Source: Syncephalis fuscata (taxonomy: Eukaryota > Zoopagomycota > Zoopagomycetes > Zoopagales > Piptocephalidaceae). Taken from it: a DNA stretch of 64,000 nucleotides. This document shows, one piece after another, positions 12,587-24,938 of this stretch. The position numbers and the translations under genes are program-made. The stretch is taken from the NCBI GenBank assembly GCA_025786725.1, contig JAHLTZ010000001.1:310001-374000 (forward strand), read 5' to 3'. Within the stretch, counting starts at the first letter, position 1, and every line of letters begins with the position of its first letter. The notes under the pieces were generated by a model, which was not told the origin of the DNA, searched no databases, and saw nothing but the letters and a program-made list of their open reading frames with translations.

Positions 12587-14853
12587 TTAATCGTTATCAC
12601 ATATCTTCCATAATAGTGTAAGTATATTGGGTAGTGTATCTCGAGGACGTTTAGCATTTATATTCTGTGATAACATTAGCTATATAAATGGATTAATAGG
12701 GATTGTAGGCTATCTATTATATTCACCTGTTGTACATTCATATTAAGTAGAAAGACCCCAAATCTCCATCGAGCAGCATCTTGTCCTTTACCGTAGAGGG
12801 GATAGCTAGTGTTTAATGGTGTATAAGTAGCATTCAATAGTATTTATCAAATATCAGCTTACATAGCCTGATCGGCATCAATGGCCGATGGATCGATAAT
12901 ATAGGCTCTTGAAGACATGGCCACCATAGGATAAATAAGAGGAACACGTAGATAGAATGCAATCATTTCTACCAAGTGACATGTATAGCCCAATGCAGTA
13001 GCCACATCGTCTAGTGCGTAGCCTAATAGTTATTAGTAACTATAATATTAATCATTGATCACCATTACCTTTATACTCTGAATTGGGTAGACGTATACCG
13101 CGAATGGTGTAGATAGTATCAATAGTGACCGCCTATATAATAAGTCTTATTAACACCATTATTATTGTTAGTTTAAATAGGCTATATTTACATGATCTAT
13201 TGGATACAGTTCACATAAAGTTGTTAATCGTTCTTGTTGAACCACTTTGACATGTTCTTTCATAGAGTATAATAATTGTCTATAGTAACTAGTTATAACT
13301 ACTAACTAAATACTATATTCTAGTCGCTTTACCTTGTGGTACAAAGCTCTTGTTCCAACGCTTCTGTTGCCACAACAGCATCGTGTAATCGTTTACTGTG
13401 TTCTTTCACAATGGCCCGTTTAACATTTGTACGCTCCTGTAGATTATCAAGCATCGTTTTTTCTATTCTGTTGTATAAATTGTTTGGGCGCTACATGATA
13501 GAATAGTTTACATACCCGCTTCTATCTGCATGTTATACGTCAATAGTCGGTCTATTAGCGATCTAATTTCATTCTCTTGTTCTCCTTTGGATCGTTTCTA
13601 ATATCGTTGTTAATATTAAATCTAGTATAATCTAATAGATATAATTACCATAGCAAATAACCGGTCATTTTGTTTCATACGTTCCATTATCTGTTGAGCG
13701 AGTTTACGTGTCCCTGCGTATAATCCAATTACTTTACGATGCATTTCCACTAATCTATATTATAAATAACATATTAGTATCAAAAATGAGTAGTTAGACT
13801 TTATTACCGAATCACTTGACGAAAGTTATATGTATCATATAACTATATAACTATTAGCTATTTCTAAATTGATATTACTATTGCTATTACTATTTACCGT
13901 TATAGGCTCATTAGGCTTGGGTGGCAGTTTCTACTATATAATTTAGTATTGCTGGTTCATTAGTATGTATTACGTACAATGGTCTCTGCAATATCTGCTG
14001 CTGTGTAATAACCATTTTTAAATTGAAATAAAAGTGTACCCCTGGCAAGATCTTTATCCAAATGATTCAACTATTATTTAACATTAATTATAGTAATGTT
14101 TAGTATAGCTATTGACATGCCTTTCTACCAATAAATTGTATTCCTCGTAAATCAACATCCCATTCTAGTAACAATTGACTGGGTTGCTTGTCGGAACATA
14201 CTCGCCATATACGCACTGTCATTCGTGATTAGCGTTAAGGATAACATACTAGCTATCTATAGTATATAAAAATGACAACAATATAAAAGGATATGATAAT
14301 GATGACAGACACTTATTCGTTCTTGAGGAGAAGCAGATGGATCTACTCGTTCACAGCTGATTTGAACGGGAAAGACGGGATTCTGTATATTGTAGCGTTA
14401 TTTGGTTGTCAAGGACATATGCATGTTACTTGCCAATGATAAATAAACAACGTCGCTGACAAAGAATGGCGATACTATACATTGATATATATATTATAAA
14501 TTTTAAAGGGTATTAGTATATTCACTATATATTCTACGAACTAACCATTGGGTGCAGCATGGAGTGAACAGACTGTATCAAGCATAGAATCAACATCTAT
14601 TCTAGAATTAGAGTGTGGAGGCTGTTGGCCACAAGCCACTTGTATTTGGTAAGGTCGGAAGCGTCAATTGGTATTGGTTTTGTTCTAATCAAGTGGAATT
14701 TACCTGTATCTTGGCTTGTCGGATGAGTAGCCGTAGACGCTAGTCCACGTACTGCTATGGACAGTAGATTATTTGTACACAGCTAGATAGACCGCGTGAT
14801 TGTATACACGTTTAGCGATACAGTAGTTAAATGAGCAATCCACATACCTTCAT
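12587..14853 (-). CDS. VPS38/UVRAG-like subunit of PI3K complex II
   Basis: A Beclin-1/Vps34 partner in endosomal sorting and autophagosome maturation. Many short exons. A two-codon first exon (MK, ATG at 14853) is spliced to LSIAVRGLAS, matching the UVRAG N-terminal LRSIAxRN region. C2-domain-like strands follow (VRIWRVCSD, LLLEWDVDLRGIQFIGRK, LARGTLLFQFKNGYY). A central charged coiled-coil region (about 13300-13800) precedes the conserved C-terminal block: YTIRGIRLPNSEYKG, DVATALGYTCHLVEMIAFYL, RVPLIYP, then YPLYGKG, RWRFGVFLLNMNVQQL and TLPNILTLL before the stop at 12587. The order matches UVRAG/Vps38. One intron (near 14125) has a GC donor (AGAAAG|GCATGT). I need no frameshift in the C-terminal half. 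It is divergent from DCN1 with a 326-nt shared upstream region. Confidence 0.8.
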
Positions 14854-15179
14854 GGAAAGAAATACGAAGAAATACAGTCAACAAGTATAAAATGGCGATC
14901 AATATAGCATTATAGTTATTACGTCACATGATTTATGCGGCATTTCTATCTGTCCTCTCTCTCTATCTGTCTACTCTCTCTTTCTTTATCTATTCTCTCT
15001 CTATTCAGTCTCTCTCTACTCTGCTATTACTGCCACTATAACTTGTCCGTATAGCTGTGAATACGAAGATTGATTATTATTGTACTAGTTTTTGAGAGAT
15101 CAGCCAGTCTATAGTTTTATTGAATTATTGAAGTAAAAGCACAAGCATATATATACACAACTGTATTTCACAGGTGAAG
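14854..15179. promoter_or_regulatory. Bidirectional promoter interval with CT-rich microsatellite
   Basis: The space between the divergent start codons of the VPS38-like gene (-) and DCN1 (+). It contains an almost pure pyrimidine tract at about 14945-15025 made of CTCTCT and TCTATC units. Such tracts are common near fungal promoters; function here is inferred only from position. Confidence 0.5.
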
Positions 15180-16417
15180 ATGGTGAGACTCTAGTTCAGT
15201 TTTTACATATTACAAGCTTAGTCTCATCTAATGATCTTAGTTTGGCAAAAACAAAATACAAAAGGAGAAGGTGCGACAGTTGATGTCGGCCACGTCTTGC
15301 AGGTAAGTTGGACGGTATTGCTAGTTAATATACGCGCTTATTGAATTATTACGACATCTAGCGAAGCCGTGGCTACATCGTTGCTTAAGGCATCTAACTG
15401 GAATCTAGATGTGGCGGCTGATTCCTACTTTAGTCAGAGTAATGCGGTCGATTCACCAGCCAGTGCTTCGTCACAGGGTAACTTTAACATTAGCAAGCTA
15501 CAGCAGACATTTGATAAATACAAAGGTAGCTATTAATAGAAGCTGCTATTATAATAATAATGTTATTAATTAAGCATGGATTAGATGAGGATGAACCCAA
15601 TAAGATCCTCGTTAATGGCACGGAACAATATTGTACGGATTTGAATGTAAAACCAGATGATGTAGTTATGCTGGTTATTGCAACGCATTTGAAGGCCAAA
15701 ATGTGCGAATTTAACCGCAATGATTTTATTGAAGGATGGCGTGCATTGGGGTAAGTACCAGTATAGAAAGTGTACAAATAAGTATAATATAATATTGTAT
15801 AATAATAAACGCATTATAGCTGTGATTCAATAGAAGCGATGCAGAATGCATTGCCAGAGTTACGAGATGAATTGAAAGATCCAGCAAAGTATAAGAAAAT
15901 ATATGAATATACATTTATATTTGCTTTAGCACCTGCTCAGCGTGTACTACGTAAGTTATAGCTTGTACAGGGTCTATTATATTCAATAATGCTAATAAAT
16001 GAGAAAAGCATTGGAGATGGCATTACCACTTTGGCAATTATTGCTAGCAGATAGATTTGATAAATTAGATTTATGGTTTACATTTTTACAGGAACAACAT
16101 AAGAAAGCCATTCCTAAGGATACGTGGAATATGGTAATATGAGTTTGAGATAGTAGAAATAAGGAATACTAATTATATTTAGTTGCATGAGTTTATGAAA
16201 GATACCAACGAGGATTTATCCAACTATGACATGAACGGTAGGTTACTATTTGATTAGGCTATTGTATACTTGTAACCAACTATAAATTGTTATATAGATG
16301 CATGGCCACCACTTATTGATGAAGTATGTAAATTTATATATATATATATATATAGTTAGTATTAATTGAATTGTTTTATAGTTTGTTGAATACTACCGTC
16401 AACAGCAGGCACAATAA
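15180..16417 (+). CDS. DCN1-like cullin neddylation E3 (UBA + PONY domain)
   Basis: A scaffold-type E3 that promotes Nedd8 transfer to cullins. The first coding exon is just the ATG (15180-15182), followed by a GTGAGA intron. The spliced N-terminus MFGKNKIQKEKVRQLMSAT continues into a UBA domain (SEAVATSLLKASNWNLDVAADSYF). The PONY domain follows: LNVKPDDVVMLVIATHLKAK, EFNRNDFIEGWRALG, IYEYTFIFALAP, ALPLWQLLL, WFTFLQEQHKKAIPKDTWN, LSNYDMNDAWPPLIDEFVEY. The DAWPxLIDEFVE element carries the conserved acidic residues of the cullin-binding surface. The protein is about 260 residues, the usual size, and intact across about seven introns. Confidence 0.93.
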
Positions 16418-16551
16418 ACATATTTAGTCGTTTTTCTAATCTATCCATTGTCATTATCTAATATTATGTGTATATTTAGCCTCAATAACCTTCTGTCGTT
16501 TATTATTACTATTACTATTATTATTTCAAACTAATAAGACAGTCAGCCATT

Positions 16552-18579
16552 TTAGTGAGGAATACGTTGACCGGCCATTTGGGCTTTGGCAGCATCGGGT
16601 GGACCAGTGGCAAAGGAAATGGTTCCGACACCTGATGGTAGATATGGCATACCACCTGGTGGTGCACCGTAACCACCGTAGTAAGAGGCAGCCGCATAGG
16701 CATCATAGCTGGCAAATCCACCCGGCGCTAGACCTGCTGCTGCTGCTGCCGCCGCAATAACTGGATCCATAGGCTGCATCGTTACTTGAGGACCACCTAA
16801 TCCGGGATTACCGTTTGGATTCGATAGATCGGGCGTCATTGGTCCCGAAAATCCTGGTGATTGGAACATTGGATGAGGATAGCCACCAGGTGGTGGTGGC
16901 GGCGGTCCATAAGCAAATGCCGCACCAGGACCAGCATGTGGACTAAGAGCGGCTGCCGTAACTGCTATAGGTGTAGGTGGCATACCAGGTCCTGGTCCAT
17001 ACATACTAATCATATCAACAGCTCGATCTTTGCCCCATGCACACTAAATGGCAGTACAGCGCTTGTTTAGTACCAATACATAGTTTAAATAGTTTTGAAA
17101 CTACTTACCCGAGCTGGGCGCCCATTAATATTGGCACCTTGTAGTTTTGTAATAGCCATGGCAGCACCTTCATGGGTTTCCATACTAAATTAACAATTAT
17201 CATAAGATAGAGTTACAACATCAGACAAAAGCTATTTACCGGACAAATGCAAAGCCGCGTTCTGCTTGCATTCGAATTTCGTGAATACCGCCAAATTGTT
17301 GGAAATGACTAATTAAGTGTTCGCCTAAAAGATGATAAATAAATTATTGTTTGTTAATTAGTATTATAATAACTATTAGATAAAATTATATAGCTTACGT
17401 GTCGTAAAGAACGGTAGATTACCCACATAAACGGTTGAATTATGCATCGGTGCCTGCATTACTACCTCATCATAGGCTTGCTGTGGATGATGAACTACTT
17501 AAATACGAATAGTCATTTAGTATTACTATTAAATAGCTGTTTATATTGTAATTACCTTGCATTGCAGCATTTGGTTTCTGATTTGCCCAATTACAACGAA
17601 TTGTACGACTGCCAAGCCATTGACCTGTCATTTATTTGTCAATCGTTTGTTTACATTGCTATATTTATCAGTACATACCATTCATGGCATTAATGGCTTG
17701 ATCGGCATCCTAATATTTAAAATAGCCGTATTTTATTAGTTATCGATATACAATAGCAGTTTAACTTACCCCTTTCTGTCGAAATGATACAAAGCCATAG
17801 CCGCGTGATTTACCCGTCGTTGGGTCCCACATAACACGAGCCTCTCTATTAAAATATTAGCTATTATTATTTAAATAAATGATCGACAATAGCTTACGAA
17901 AGACTGCCAAATGTACTGAATGACTTGGCCAATATCTGATCGGTTACTTCGGCACTTAGATCGCCAATAAATATTTGGAAATGATCTGTACAGTATATTA
18001 GATATTAATACAGCTATAGCTATTACTTCACTGCCTATAGCTTACTTGTCGTATCTTCTTTTTGTAAATTAGACGGTGTCAAGGCCCAACTGATACGCAC
18101 TTCCTATATTATGTGTTATTCGATTATTGTAATAATAGCAAGTCAACACTATCACTTACTGAATCAAACACTTTACGACCATTAAACATCTGCATGGCTT
18201 GTTCAGCCGCTTGATGTGAATTAAATTCAACAAAGCCATAATTGCCACGTCCATATGGATGCTAATTATACTTATTAAGTAAGAGCGGAGTACAATAATA
18301 AGAACTTACAGTTTTATCAGGAATGATTTTGACCATAACTACTTGGCCTAAACTGGCAAATAGTTCCTGGAGTGTGTATTCAGTCACGCGGGGATCCAAA
18401 TTGCCAACGTAAAGATTACGGCAAGACTCGTGAAATTTGGCGGGCTGCGGTGAAGGACCTGAACCAGCGGCTGAAACCGCAGCAGCATTGCCCACATTGC
18501 CATTGATTGGCAAAGCACCGGCCGATGAAACGACCACTCCGTTACCGGCCAGGCTAACTGATGTATTTGATGTATTCAT
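16552..18579 (-). CDS. TIA-1/Pub1-like RNA-binding protein with three RRMs
   Basis: A cytoplasmic/nuclear poly(U)-binding protein of the TIA-1/TIAR/Pub1 family, acting in mRNA stability, splicing and stress granules. ATG at 18579 begins a Ser/Ala/Gly-rich leader. RRM1 follows (NLYVGNLDPRVTEYTLQELF, RNP1 GNYGFVEF), then RRM2 (FQIFIGDLSAEVTD, RNP1 RGYGFVSF) and RRM3 (STVYVGNLPFFTTREHL, RNP1 RGFAFVRM). The protein ends with CAWGKDR, a hallmark of the family, and a Pro/Gly/Ala/Tyr-rich prion-like tail (GPPPPPPGGYPHP, AYAAASYYGGYGAPPGG). About eight introns; no frame breaks seen. The upstream ~1.5 kb is simple-sequence rich and is likely a long leader or promoter. Confidence 0.92.
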
Positions 18580-20100
18580 ACCGTGTATATTGCTGGTAAT
18601 AATAAAAATAACAAATAAACAGCGCAGTGAAATACACAAGTGCAAACAAAAGAAAGTCCGCTTTAATGTCCACCTACAAACACACGACTACCCAAAACAA
18701 TAGAAGACGCGTCACACACACACACAGATACGTAGTTAGAACACGGTAGCGTCGTTGTTCTTCGCGTGGACCGAACAAGTACAACTGAAAAAGAGATAAA
18801 GAAATGTATCAACGTCTGCGTCACTTATTGTTGCTGTTATTGCTGTTACTATTGCAAAACTACACACAACTATTTGTAGTTATTTGGAAAAGAAAAGCAA
18901 GCTGAAAGAAAGGAATAGAATGGAATAGGAAACTGCGCACAATAGACAAAATGGCGGCGGCGTTAATGCAACAACGCTGTAACGTGTCGATAGCCACAGC
19001 TATAATTTGGAAACAACAGCAATAATAACAGCAGTAACTGCACTCAAACGCACAAACGCACACCTGATAAGAGAAGCACAAATAAAAGTGGAAAGGATGC
19101 AAATGTAAACGAGAGAGTGAGGAAAGCAGCAAAAGAAATATGGAAAGACAATGAGCTTGAAATGCTCCTCAAATAGTAGAAGTTAAAGGAGAAGAACGAC
19201 AACGAGAAGGAGGACAACTACGACAGCGAGAAGAAGAGGAAGAAGAAGGAGGAGGAGCAGGACAAGGACGAGGAGTAGGAAACCACAAAAGTAAGTAAAA
19301 GAATAAGTAACGACAAGGAGAGAAAGGAATAAGAAAAGAATGAAGTGTGAAGGCGCGCGCCGTTGGACTGCTGCAACTGATAAACAAGCAAAGGGGGCGA
19401 CACTTTTATAGGCTTATAGAAAGAAAGAGCGAGTGAGTGAGTGAGACGGAGACAGAGAAACAGAGATGCGCCATATCATGATGCGTGTGTATGTGTTATG
19501 TACGCGCGCGTGTGTGTGTGTGTATGGATGTAAATGTCAATGGATGGGTGACTGGATGTATGAATGTGTATGGATTGATGTACAAGCTATGATAAAGGTA
19601 GGCATAGAGACATGCGGTAAGAGTGAAAATAAAGGTAAAGACTGTCACAACAGTTCATTTACTATGACTATTCTGCCATTAACAGCAATGGCATTACTAT
19701 TATTATCGTATAGTCATCGTTCTGGCTATGATGAATGGTAATTTATTTGGCCATCTCTGTTGCTACTTAACAGTACAAATCGTTGCTGTAACACACTGAG
19801 CCATCGGTGGGTAAGTAGGTGCGTGCGTGCATGTGTACGTATCTATAAGACTGTAAGTGCATTAAATAATTCTACCATAATCTTATCAATTAAGATACTA
19901 TGGCACTATGATTTACTCTTAATTCTGAATTTGCAGTATTTATAGCATTGTATTGTTATTGTTAATTAATACACCAATTCATTTAATTGATTTATTAAAC
20001 AATCAGTAAAAGTTCTCTAGTTTAGTCTATTACCATTCAGTGCACAAGTGATACGATAACTTGTTCATTTGTGGAGTGGGGAAACGAGTATTACAGGTGA
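18580..20100. promoter_or_regulatory. Long low-complexity upstream interval between TIA-1-like gene and Snf4
   Basis: Head-to-head intergenic space dominated by simple sequence: CA repeats at about 18712-18726, a purine-rich tract at about 19180-19335 (AGGAAGAAG/GGAGGAGG units), GAGTGAGT repeats near 19430-19445 and GT repeats near 19508-19522. Open frames here encode only low-complexity strings and are not supported. Could hold the leader of the RNA-binding protein gene on the minus strand. Confidence 0.5.
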
Positions 20101-20109
20101 CGACAGTGA

Positions 20110-20385
20110 CTAGCAATGATAGTAATTCAATGGTGCTACCCACGTACTACCTTCTGACTTGTCGTAGTTCAGCGAAGAACCGGCTGTTGATGCACCTTTG
20201 GCAGTACTCTGCTTTGACTTGGTGGTCTGATTGGACAAGTAGATCGGCATGCTTGTACAGAGGTCAGTATCCGCTTTCTGCAGTCGGTGTATCGCGTGTA
20301 TTTGAGGACACCAATGGCATTGCAGTTTGGTAGGCGGCGGTGTGGAGAAGTTGACACGGAAATGTAGCGACATCGAATACATCAC
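20110..20385 (-). CDS. Possible small gene, unrecognised
   Basis: A 91-codon frame whose second half (STAKGASTAGSSLNYDKSEG) reads as ordinary protein. A parallel frame just upstream (TAMPLVSSNTRDTPTAESGY) also looks coding, and a single missing base near 20270 would join the two. No family is recognised. It lies in the head-to-head interval between the TIA-1-like gene and Snf4. Confidence 0.3.
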   Translation of the reverse strand: MMYSMSLHFRVNFSTPPPTKLQCHWCPQIHAIHRLQKADTDLCTSMPIYLSNQTTKSKQSTAKGASTAGSSLNYDKSEGSTWVAPLNYYHC

Positions 20386-20754
20386 ACCATTTATTGGCTA
20401 TTAGATAACTTTTGTAATTTATAGTAAATAAAATGTTATAGACCATTCATTGGCAACAGTAATACGCTTTAAGTCATGGTTGGCTATAGCACTGATTATA
20501 TGTAGCGTCACGTGATAATAGCAAACAATATCAGGAGAGAAAGAAATTTGACCATGATTGGACTGCACTTGCTCTCACTTTCACTTTCACTTGTAGCGAC
20601 TTTTGTGCGTACACGTATATCGCCTATCGACTTGTTCGTTCGTTTATTATTTTTTGCTTGTTTATCCTTTCTTAGTGTTTTTTGGTATACGATTCGTAGT
20701 GTGCGCGTGTGTGCATATGACTGTGTGCTGTGTGCACATTCTACAGTTACTACT

Positions 20755-22218
20755 ATGAACGCAACTGATACGACAAAAGTCAATGACAGTGATAGTGAGA
20801 CAAAGCGTACTGCTATTAGTTCGGATGAGCACTTGCCGCTAACACCGCTTCGGGCCAACGATGGACCTATAGAGGCAGCACGACGTGAGATTCAATGGTT
20901 TCTGCGACGTCACGCTGCTTACGATGTGTTACCATTAAGTTTTCGTCTCATGGTGTTGGACACCGAACTATTGGTGAAAAAGGCACTAGCTGCACTAGTA
21001 CAGAATGGTAAAATTGAATAAATATTAGTACAAAAGTGTATTAATGACATGGACTCTTTCTGAATAGGCGTTGCATCAGCACCACTTTACGACTCAACTC
21101 AGCAACGACTAGTGGGCGTACTGACTATGACCCACCTTATTCGACTTATGCATCGGTATTACATAGAAGAATGGTCATATGATGCTATTCTAGATGAATT
21201 GGAGCAATTGACGATTGATCAGCTACGAGGTATGATCTTTAATACAAAGATGAGGCGATGGCCAAGGAGAGTCTAGAACAATAGCTGATATTAATTTATT
21301 ATTGCAGAGAAACTACTGGCAGGTCAGCCTGCATCGGCAGTAGTGGTACTGCATCCACTCTCATCGCTTTATGACGCAGCGTGTAAAATGCTAGAATTGC
21401 GGCTAAGACGTATTCCATTAGTGGATACAGATCCCCAAACTCAACAAGAGATTGTTGTATCGGTACTAACGCAGTATCGCGTTTTACGCTTCTTGGCCAT
21501 TAATGTAAGATAGTCTAATAGCGAATTATTGGTAATATTTATTTAGTATATTAAATAGTATACGGGACTTGAAGCACTCCGTATACCTGTAACACAGCTT
21601 GGTCTTGTAACCTACGAACAATTGGCCACAGTAAAGATGAATATGCCTGTAATTGATGCCATTAATATGTTTGTTGATCGACATGTTACAGCATTGCCTG
21701 TTGTAGACGATGAAGGTAAATAGAGTAATAATAACGACGTTTAGTAATTTATTAATATTGTAACAATAAAGGTTTAGTATTAAATGTTTATGAAAAGGCC
21801 GATTTATTAGTAAGTTTTACAATAGCAATTGATGAGATATAGCCGATTAAGAGTAAATAATTAGACATTGGCTCAATCGGATACGTGTCTTGATTTACGC
21901 ATGTCTATTGAAGAGGCACTTCAACGACGATCAAAGGTAGATTGCTTAATATTTAATTAAACTAAGCTATAAATTAATATTGATATTGATATTAAATAGG
22001 ATTTTGAAGGTGTACATACTTGTCGAGAAACTGATACGTTATACTCTATTCTTGAAGTACTTAAGACGACGCGTGTTCATCGATTTATCGTCGTTGATGA
22101 CCAGAATCGACTACGTGGTATCGTTTCTCTTAGTGATATCCTTCGTTTTTTGCTACAAGATGGCACTGATGCCGTTGCTCTTGATGAGACGATGCGCCGA
22201 TATGAAGAGCAGCAATAG
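20755..22218 (+). CDS. Snf4-like AMPK gamma subunit, four CBS motifs
   Basis: The nucleotide-sensing gamma subunit of the SNF1/AMPK kinase complex. The ATG at 20755 (MNATDTTKVND) starts an acidic leader before the first CBS block (FLRRHAAYDVLPLSFRLMVL, VLTMTHLIRLMHRYY). CBS2 follows (LLAGQPASAVVVLHPLSSLYDA, LELRLRRIPLVD, VLTQYRVLRFLAIN). CBS3 (PVIDAINMFVDRHVTALPVV, LVLNVYEKADLL) and CBS4 (VHTCRETDTLYSILEVL, RVHRFIVVDDQNRLRGIVSL, SDILRFLL) complete the pair of Bateman modules. LRRIPLVD and HRFIVVDD match the AMP-binding strands of the family. About seven short introns and no frame break. An in-frame upstream extension exists, but the 20755 ATG gives the usual length. Confidence 0.93.
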
Positions 22219-22561
22219 TGCTATCAATCAATTAAACTGTCAAATTAATAAATAAATTATTGCAATTAGTATTGTTGGTATTATTAAGCAAAAATGTTAT
22301 AAAGATCTAATTAGCACACTATTAATATTGCAACTACTACAATTACACACTGTTTGCTAGTCGTTGTTGTGTGCGTAACATTTCCCGATTTCTTCCATTT
22401 ACCCGACACCCACACGTTTGTTGTCCCTTTCTCGTAAACTCTACTCTTTTATCTTTACTGTTGTGCGTATAGCCAGCCACTCAAATACACACGCTACGTG
22501 TCAAATCCTCTATTTTATTTGTCAATTGAATAGTGATCGGTTGCATAAAGTCTATACTGCC
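22219..22561. other. Intergenic, UQCRH promoter/leader
   Basis: Short interval between two plus-strand genes. No gene seen. The stretch from 22340 onward is pyrimidine-rich and probably the promoter and leader of the next gene. Confidence 0.4.
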
Positions 22562-23064
22562 ATGACACTATTCGATCTAAGCAGCTGGTTGCCTACCGTG
22601 CACGCCGAAGTCGTCGTAGAAGAGGTAAAGGTTGTCGAAACTCCGGTTGTGGTAGTAGAGGAAGAAGAGGAGGAAGAGCCTGAGGATCATATGCCAGCCG
22701 TTCTTGAAGGTAAGTCGTGCACTATACTGCATTAATATTGATATCGATTGCACTGTCTAACAAGTCAAATTGGTGGTAAACAACGCGTCCACACTCTAAA
22801 TCCGTTATGCACACCATTTTGTAATCTAAAGTCTGTGAAGAGATGCCGGACTGTGTAGGTCTAAAGCACCACTTGGAAGAGTGCACAGCACGCGTTGAAT
22901 CAGGTTCAAGCGAAACCTGCGTTGAGGAATTCTTTCATCTGATGCATTGCGTCAACCACCATGTAAGCATTTATTGACAGATTATTACGCTAGTATTTAC
23001 GACTAGATTGCTTATACCGGATGTTGTCTAGGCGGTACCCAAGATCTTTGCTCCACTCAAGTAG
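22562..23064 (+). CDS. UQCRH/Qcr6 hinge protein of mitochondrial complex III
   Basis: The acidic hinge subunit that bridges cytochrome c1 and cytochrome c. Three exons. Exon 1 encodes MTLFDLSSWLPTVHAEVVVE and a very acidic run (EEEEEEPEDHMPAVLE). Exon 2 encodes VCEEMPDCVGLKHHLEECTA and SSETCVEEFFHLMHCVNHH, with the four Cys of the two twin-Cys helices that form disulphides in this family. Exon 3, after an acceptor at GTTGTCTAG, gives AVPKIFAPLK and the stop at 23062-23064, matching the family C-terminus. Intact and about 100 residues long. Confidence 0.93.
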
Positions 23065-23433
23065 ACTTGCATGTGCCAATGATATATGCGTGCTATCAGC
23101 TACTACTCTATCGCTTGCTCCTTTCATGATTGCGCATGAAAATAACAAAGTTTTATTTCAAGGTTTATTTGAACTGTGTCCATTGGTATAGTAATGTCAA
23201 TTATGTCTATTAATATAAAAGGGATAAGTAAAATGCAATGGGATGGCATGTACATCAACGATCATGTTGGATTGTTGTTACGACAATATAGATCAACAGT
23301 GATGATTTATGATGTGTCTGAAACCATGTTCTAAACAAATTGATTTATAATGTGAAGTGGGAAATAAGCGTTGTGCTAAATAGAGCACATTAGTATAGTT
23401 GCAGCTATTTAGTCGTCAATCATATTAGTTACT
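23065..23433. other. Intergenic
   Basis: Between two plus-strand genes. No coding sequence supported; short poly-purine and AT-rich stretches only. Confidence 0.4.
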
Positions 23434-24018
23434 ATGGAAAACTTTACTTTTCCAGTATCAGGCCGTATACCAGATGGTAGGACGGAAAGTATGGCAGTAG
23501 ATCATCAGGGGCCTCAACAGATACGGCAGTTTACTCGATCGCCATCGTGGACAATGCCCAAGCGACGATCATCTTGGCATGGCTCAACTCCTGAAAAACA
23601 TGCACATCATTCGCCAATTATGCATCATCTCAACTCGCAAGAATGGCGCGATCAATTTAGACAACAATGTATGGAACGGGTTCGCCAGAAACGAGAACAT
23701 TTCATTAACACCAGCGAGGTCTGCGTGAGTTTATGGAAACGGATGAAAGCAGTGAGTTTGTAAATCCACCCATTGAAGAGCAACGCGCGTAAGTTTAACG
23801 ACTAAGGTTTTACTATACTAATGGTCAAGTAGATCATACGCAATATAATTGAAGCGCAATTAAAAAATTGGATATCACAACAGCCGTCTACTGCACAATC
23901 TACCTCGATGATGGATATATCCAAATCATATGATAATGATGTTTTTCTCCAGAATATGGAGCGGGATATTTATCAACATATGTGGAATGAATACCGAGAA
24001 CCTCAAAAAGATAGTTAG
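23434..24018 (+). CDS. RPA-interacting protein (RPAIN)-like, one frame break
   Basis: The ATG at 23434 opens a frame with a Ser/Arg/His-rich leader. LNSQEWRDQFRQQCMERVRQ follows, which resembles the N-terminal WKExFRRRCLERxR motif of RPA-interacting protein, the nuclear importer of replication protein A. The frame then changes near 23718 (a GG dinucleotide). With one more base the translation continues LREFMETDESSEFVNPPIEE, then an intron (GTAAGTTT to CAAGTAG) and IIRNIIEAQLKNWISQQ to the stop at 24016-24018. The C-terminal zinc-finger of vertebrate RPAIN is absent. The family assignment is tentative and rests on the first motif. Confidence 0.5.
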
Positions 24019-24063
24019 TCGCTGTTAATGGCATAGTAATCTAGCAATGTTGATATGGTTTAT

Positions 24064-24938
24064 TTAATAAACGTATGGTATAATCTTGGCCCGTGTAGCG
24101 GCAAATTGGTTCCATTCATTGCCAAATCTTTCGTTTAGCATCTTTTCCTCTTGAGGAATACGAATAACCAGTAAAATAACTATAAGCGCCAATTGTCCCA
24201 TCATACCCATGATCAGTCCAATTGTATGACATACGTTAGTGTCATGAGTAGTAGGATAATATTTAGCATAGGCTGTGCCATGTAGCTGTTTGGCTTAAGA
24301 TGGTCCATGATTAATTTTAGAGAATTGATAAGGAATGGGCGTGCCACTTCTTGAAATGTAGGAACAATAATCAAATAAACTGTGTAGAATCCCACTACGA
24401 CAGCACCAGTGTAGCTAGGATGGCGTACGAAACGATACGGCCCAGTATTAACAATATACTGGTCTTTGCGGACATTAAGACTAAGCGTGAAGAATTTGCC
24501 CAGTTCACGTCTACTCCAATCTCTTAGCTCCAGTCCAGCGACGCATAAAATAACGCCGATGATGTCGTTGGTACCACTCCATTGAAAGAAGGAAGGTGCA
24601 TATGGAATATAAATGGGTAGCACGCCAATAAATCCATACGGTGGTGGTCGGATATTTACACCAGTTAAACTAATTAAGTGGAAAATAGCGAATTCAATGT
24701 AGGAAAAAGCAAGACCAATAAAGTTGATAAAGGCCGAACAAGCAAAGAGCCAGCACATGAATCCTGCAAACGATCCAGATGTAAACATTGAAAAACGCTC
24801 TGATATTTGTTCTTTTTCTTTAGAGGGATTTTGGCGTTCATGTTGCTCGGACTTTGATGGTATGATGGTATCGCAAGTACGGAAGGCAAGCCATGCCATT
24901 GCTAATAACTTAGTGTATGAAATCTCTGTGTTATCCAT
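24064..24938 (-). CDS. ICMT-family isoprenylcysteine methyltransferase, paralogue 1 (frame break)
   Basis: Multi-pass membrane methyltransferase of the ICMT/PEMT superfamily, which methylates the C-terminal prenylcysteine of CaaX proteins at the ER. The N-terminus MDNTEISYTKLLAMAWLAFR is followed by several hydrophobic segments. The AdoMet-binding signature is GPYRFVRHPSYTGA, and the C-terminal block is RIPQEEKMLNERFGNEWNQF. The frame breaks near 24240: one missing base separates the first 230 residues from the last ~55. Paralogue 2 at 27556-28440 is intact and aligns throughout. So this copy is either an assembly error or a young pseudogene. Confidence 0.85.

Noticed and set aside
19466-19741. 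Cys/Val-rich plus-strand ORF
   Set aside because: Translates a GT-repeat microsatellite; composition is a product of the repeat.
20512-20754. N-terminal extension of Snf4 with a hydrophobic segment
   Set aside because: The reading frame is open upstream, but Snf4 proteins lack a membrane anchor and ATG 20755 gives the usual length.
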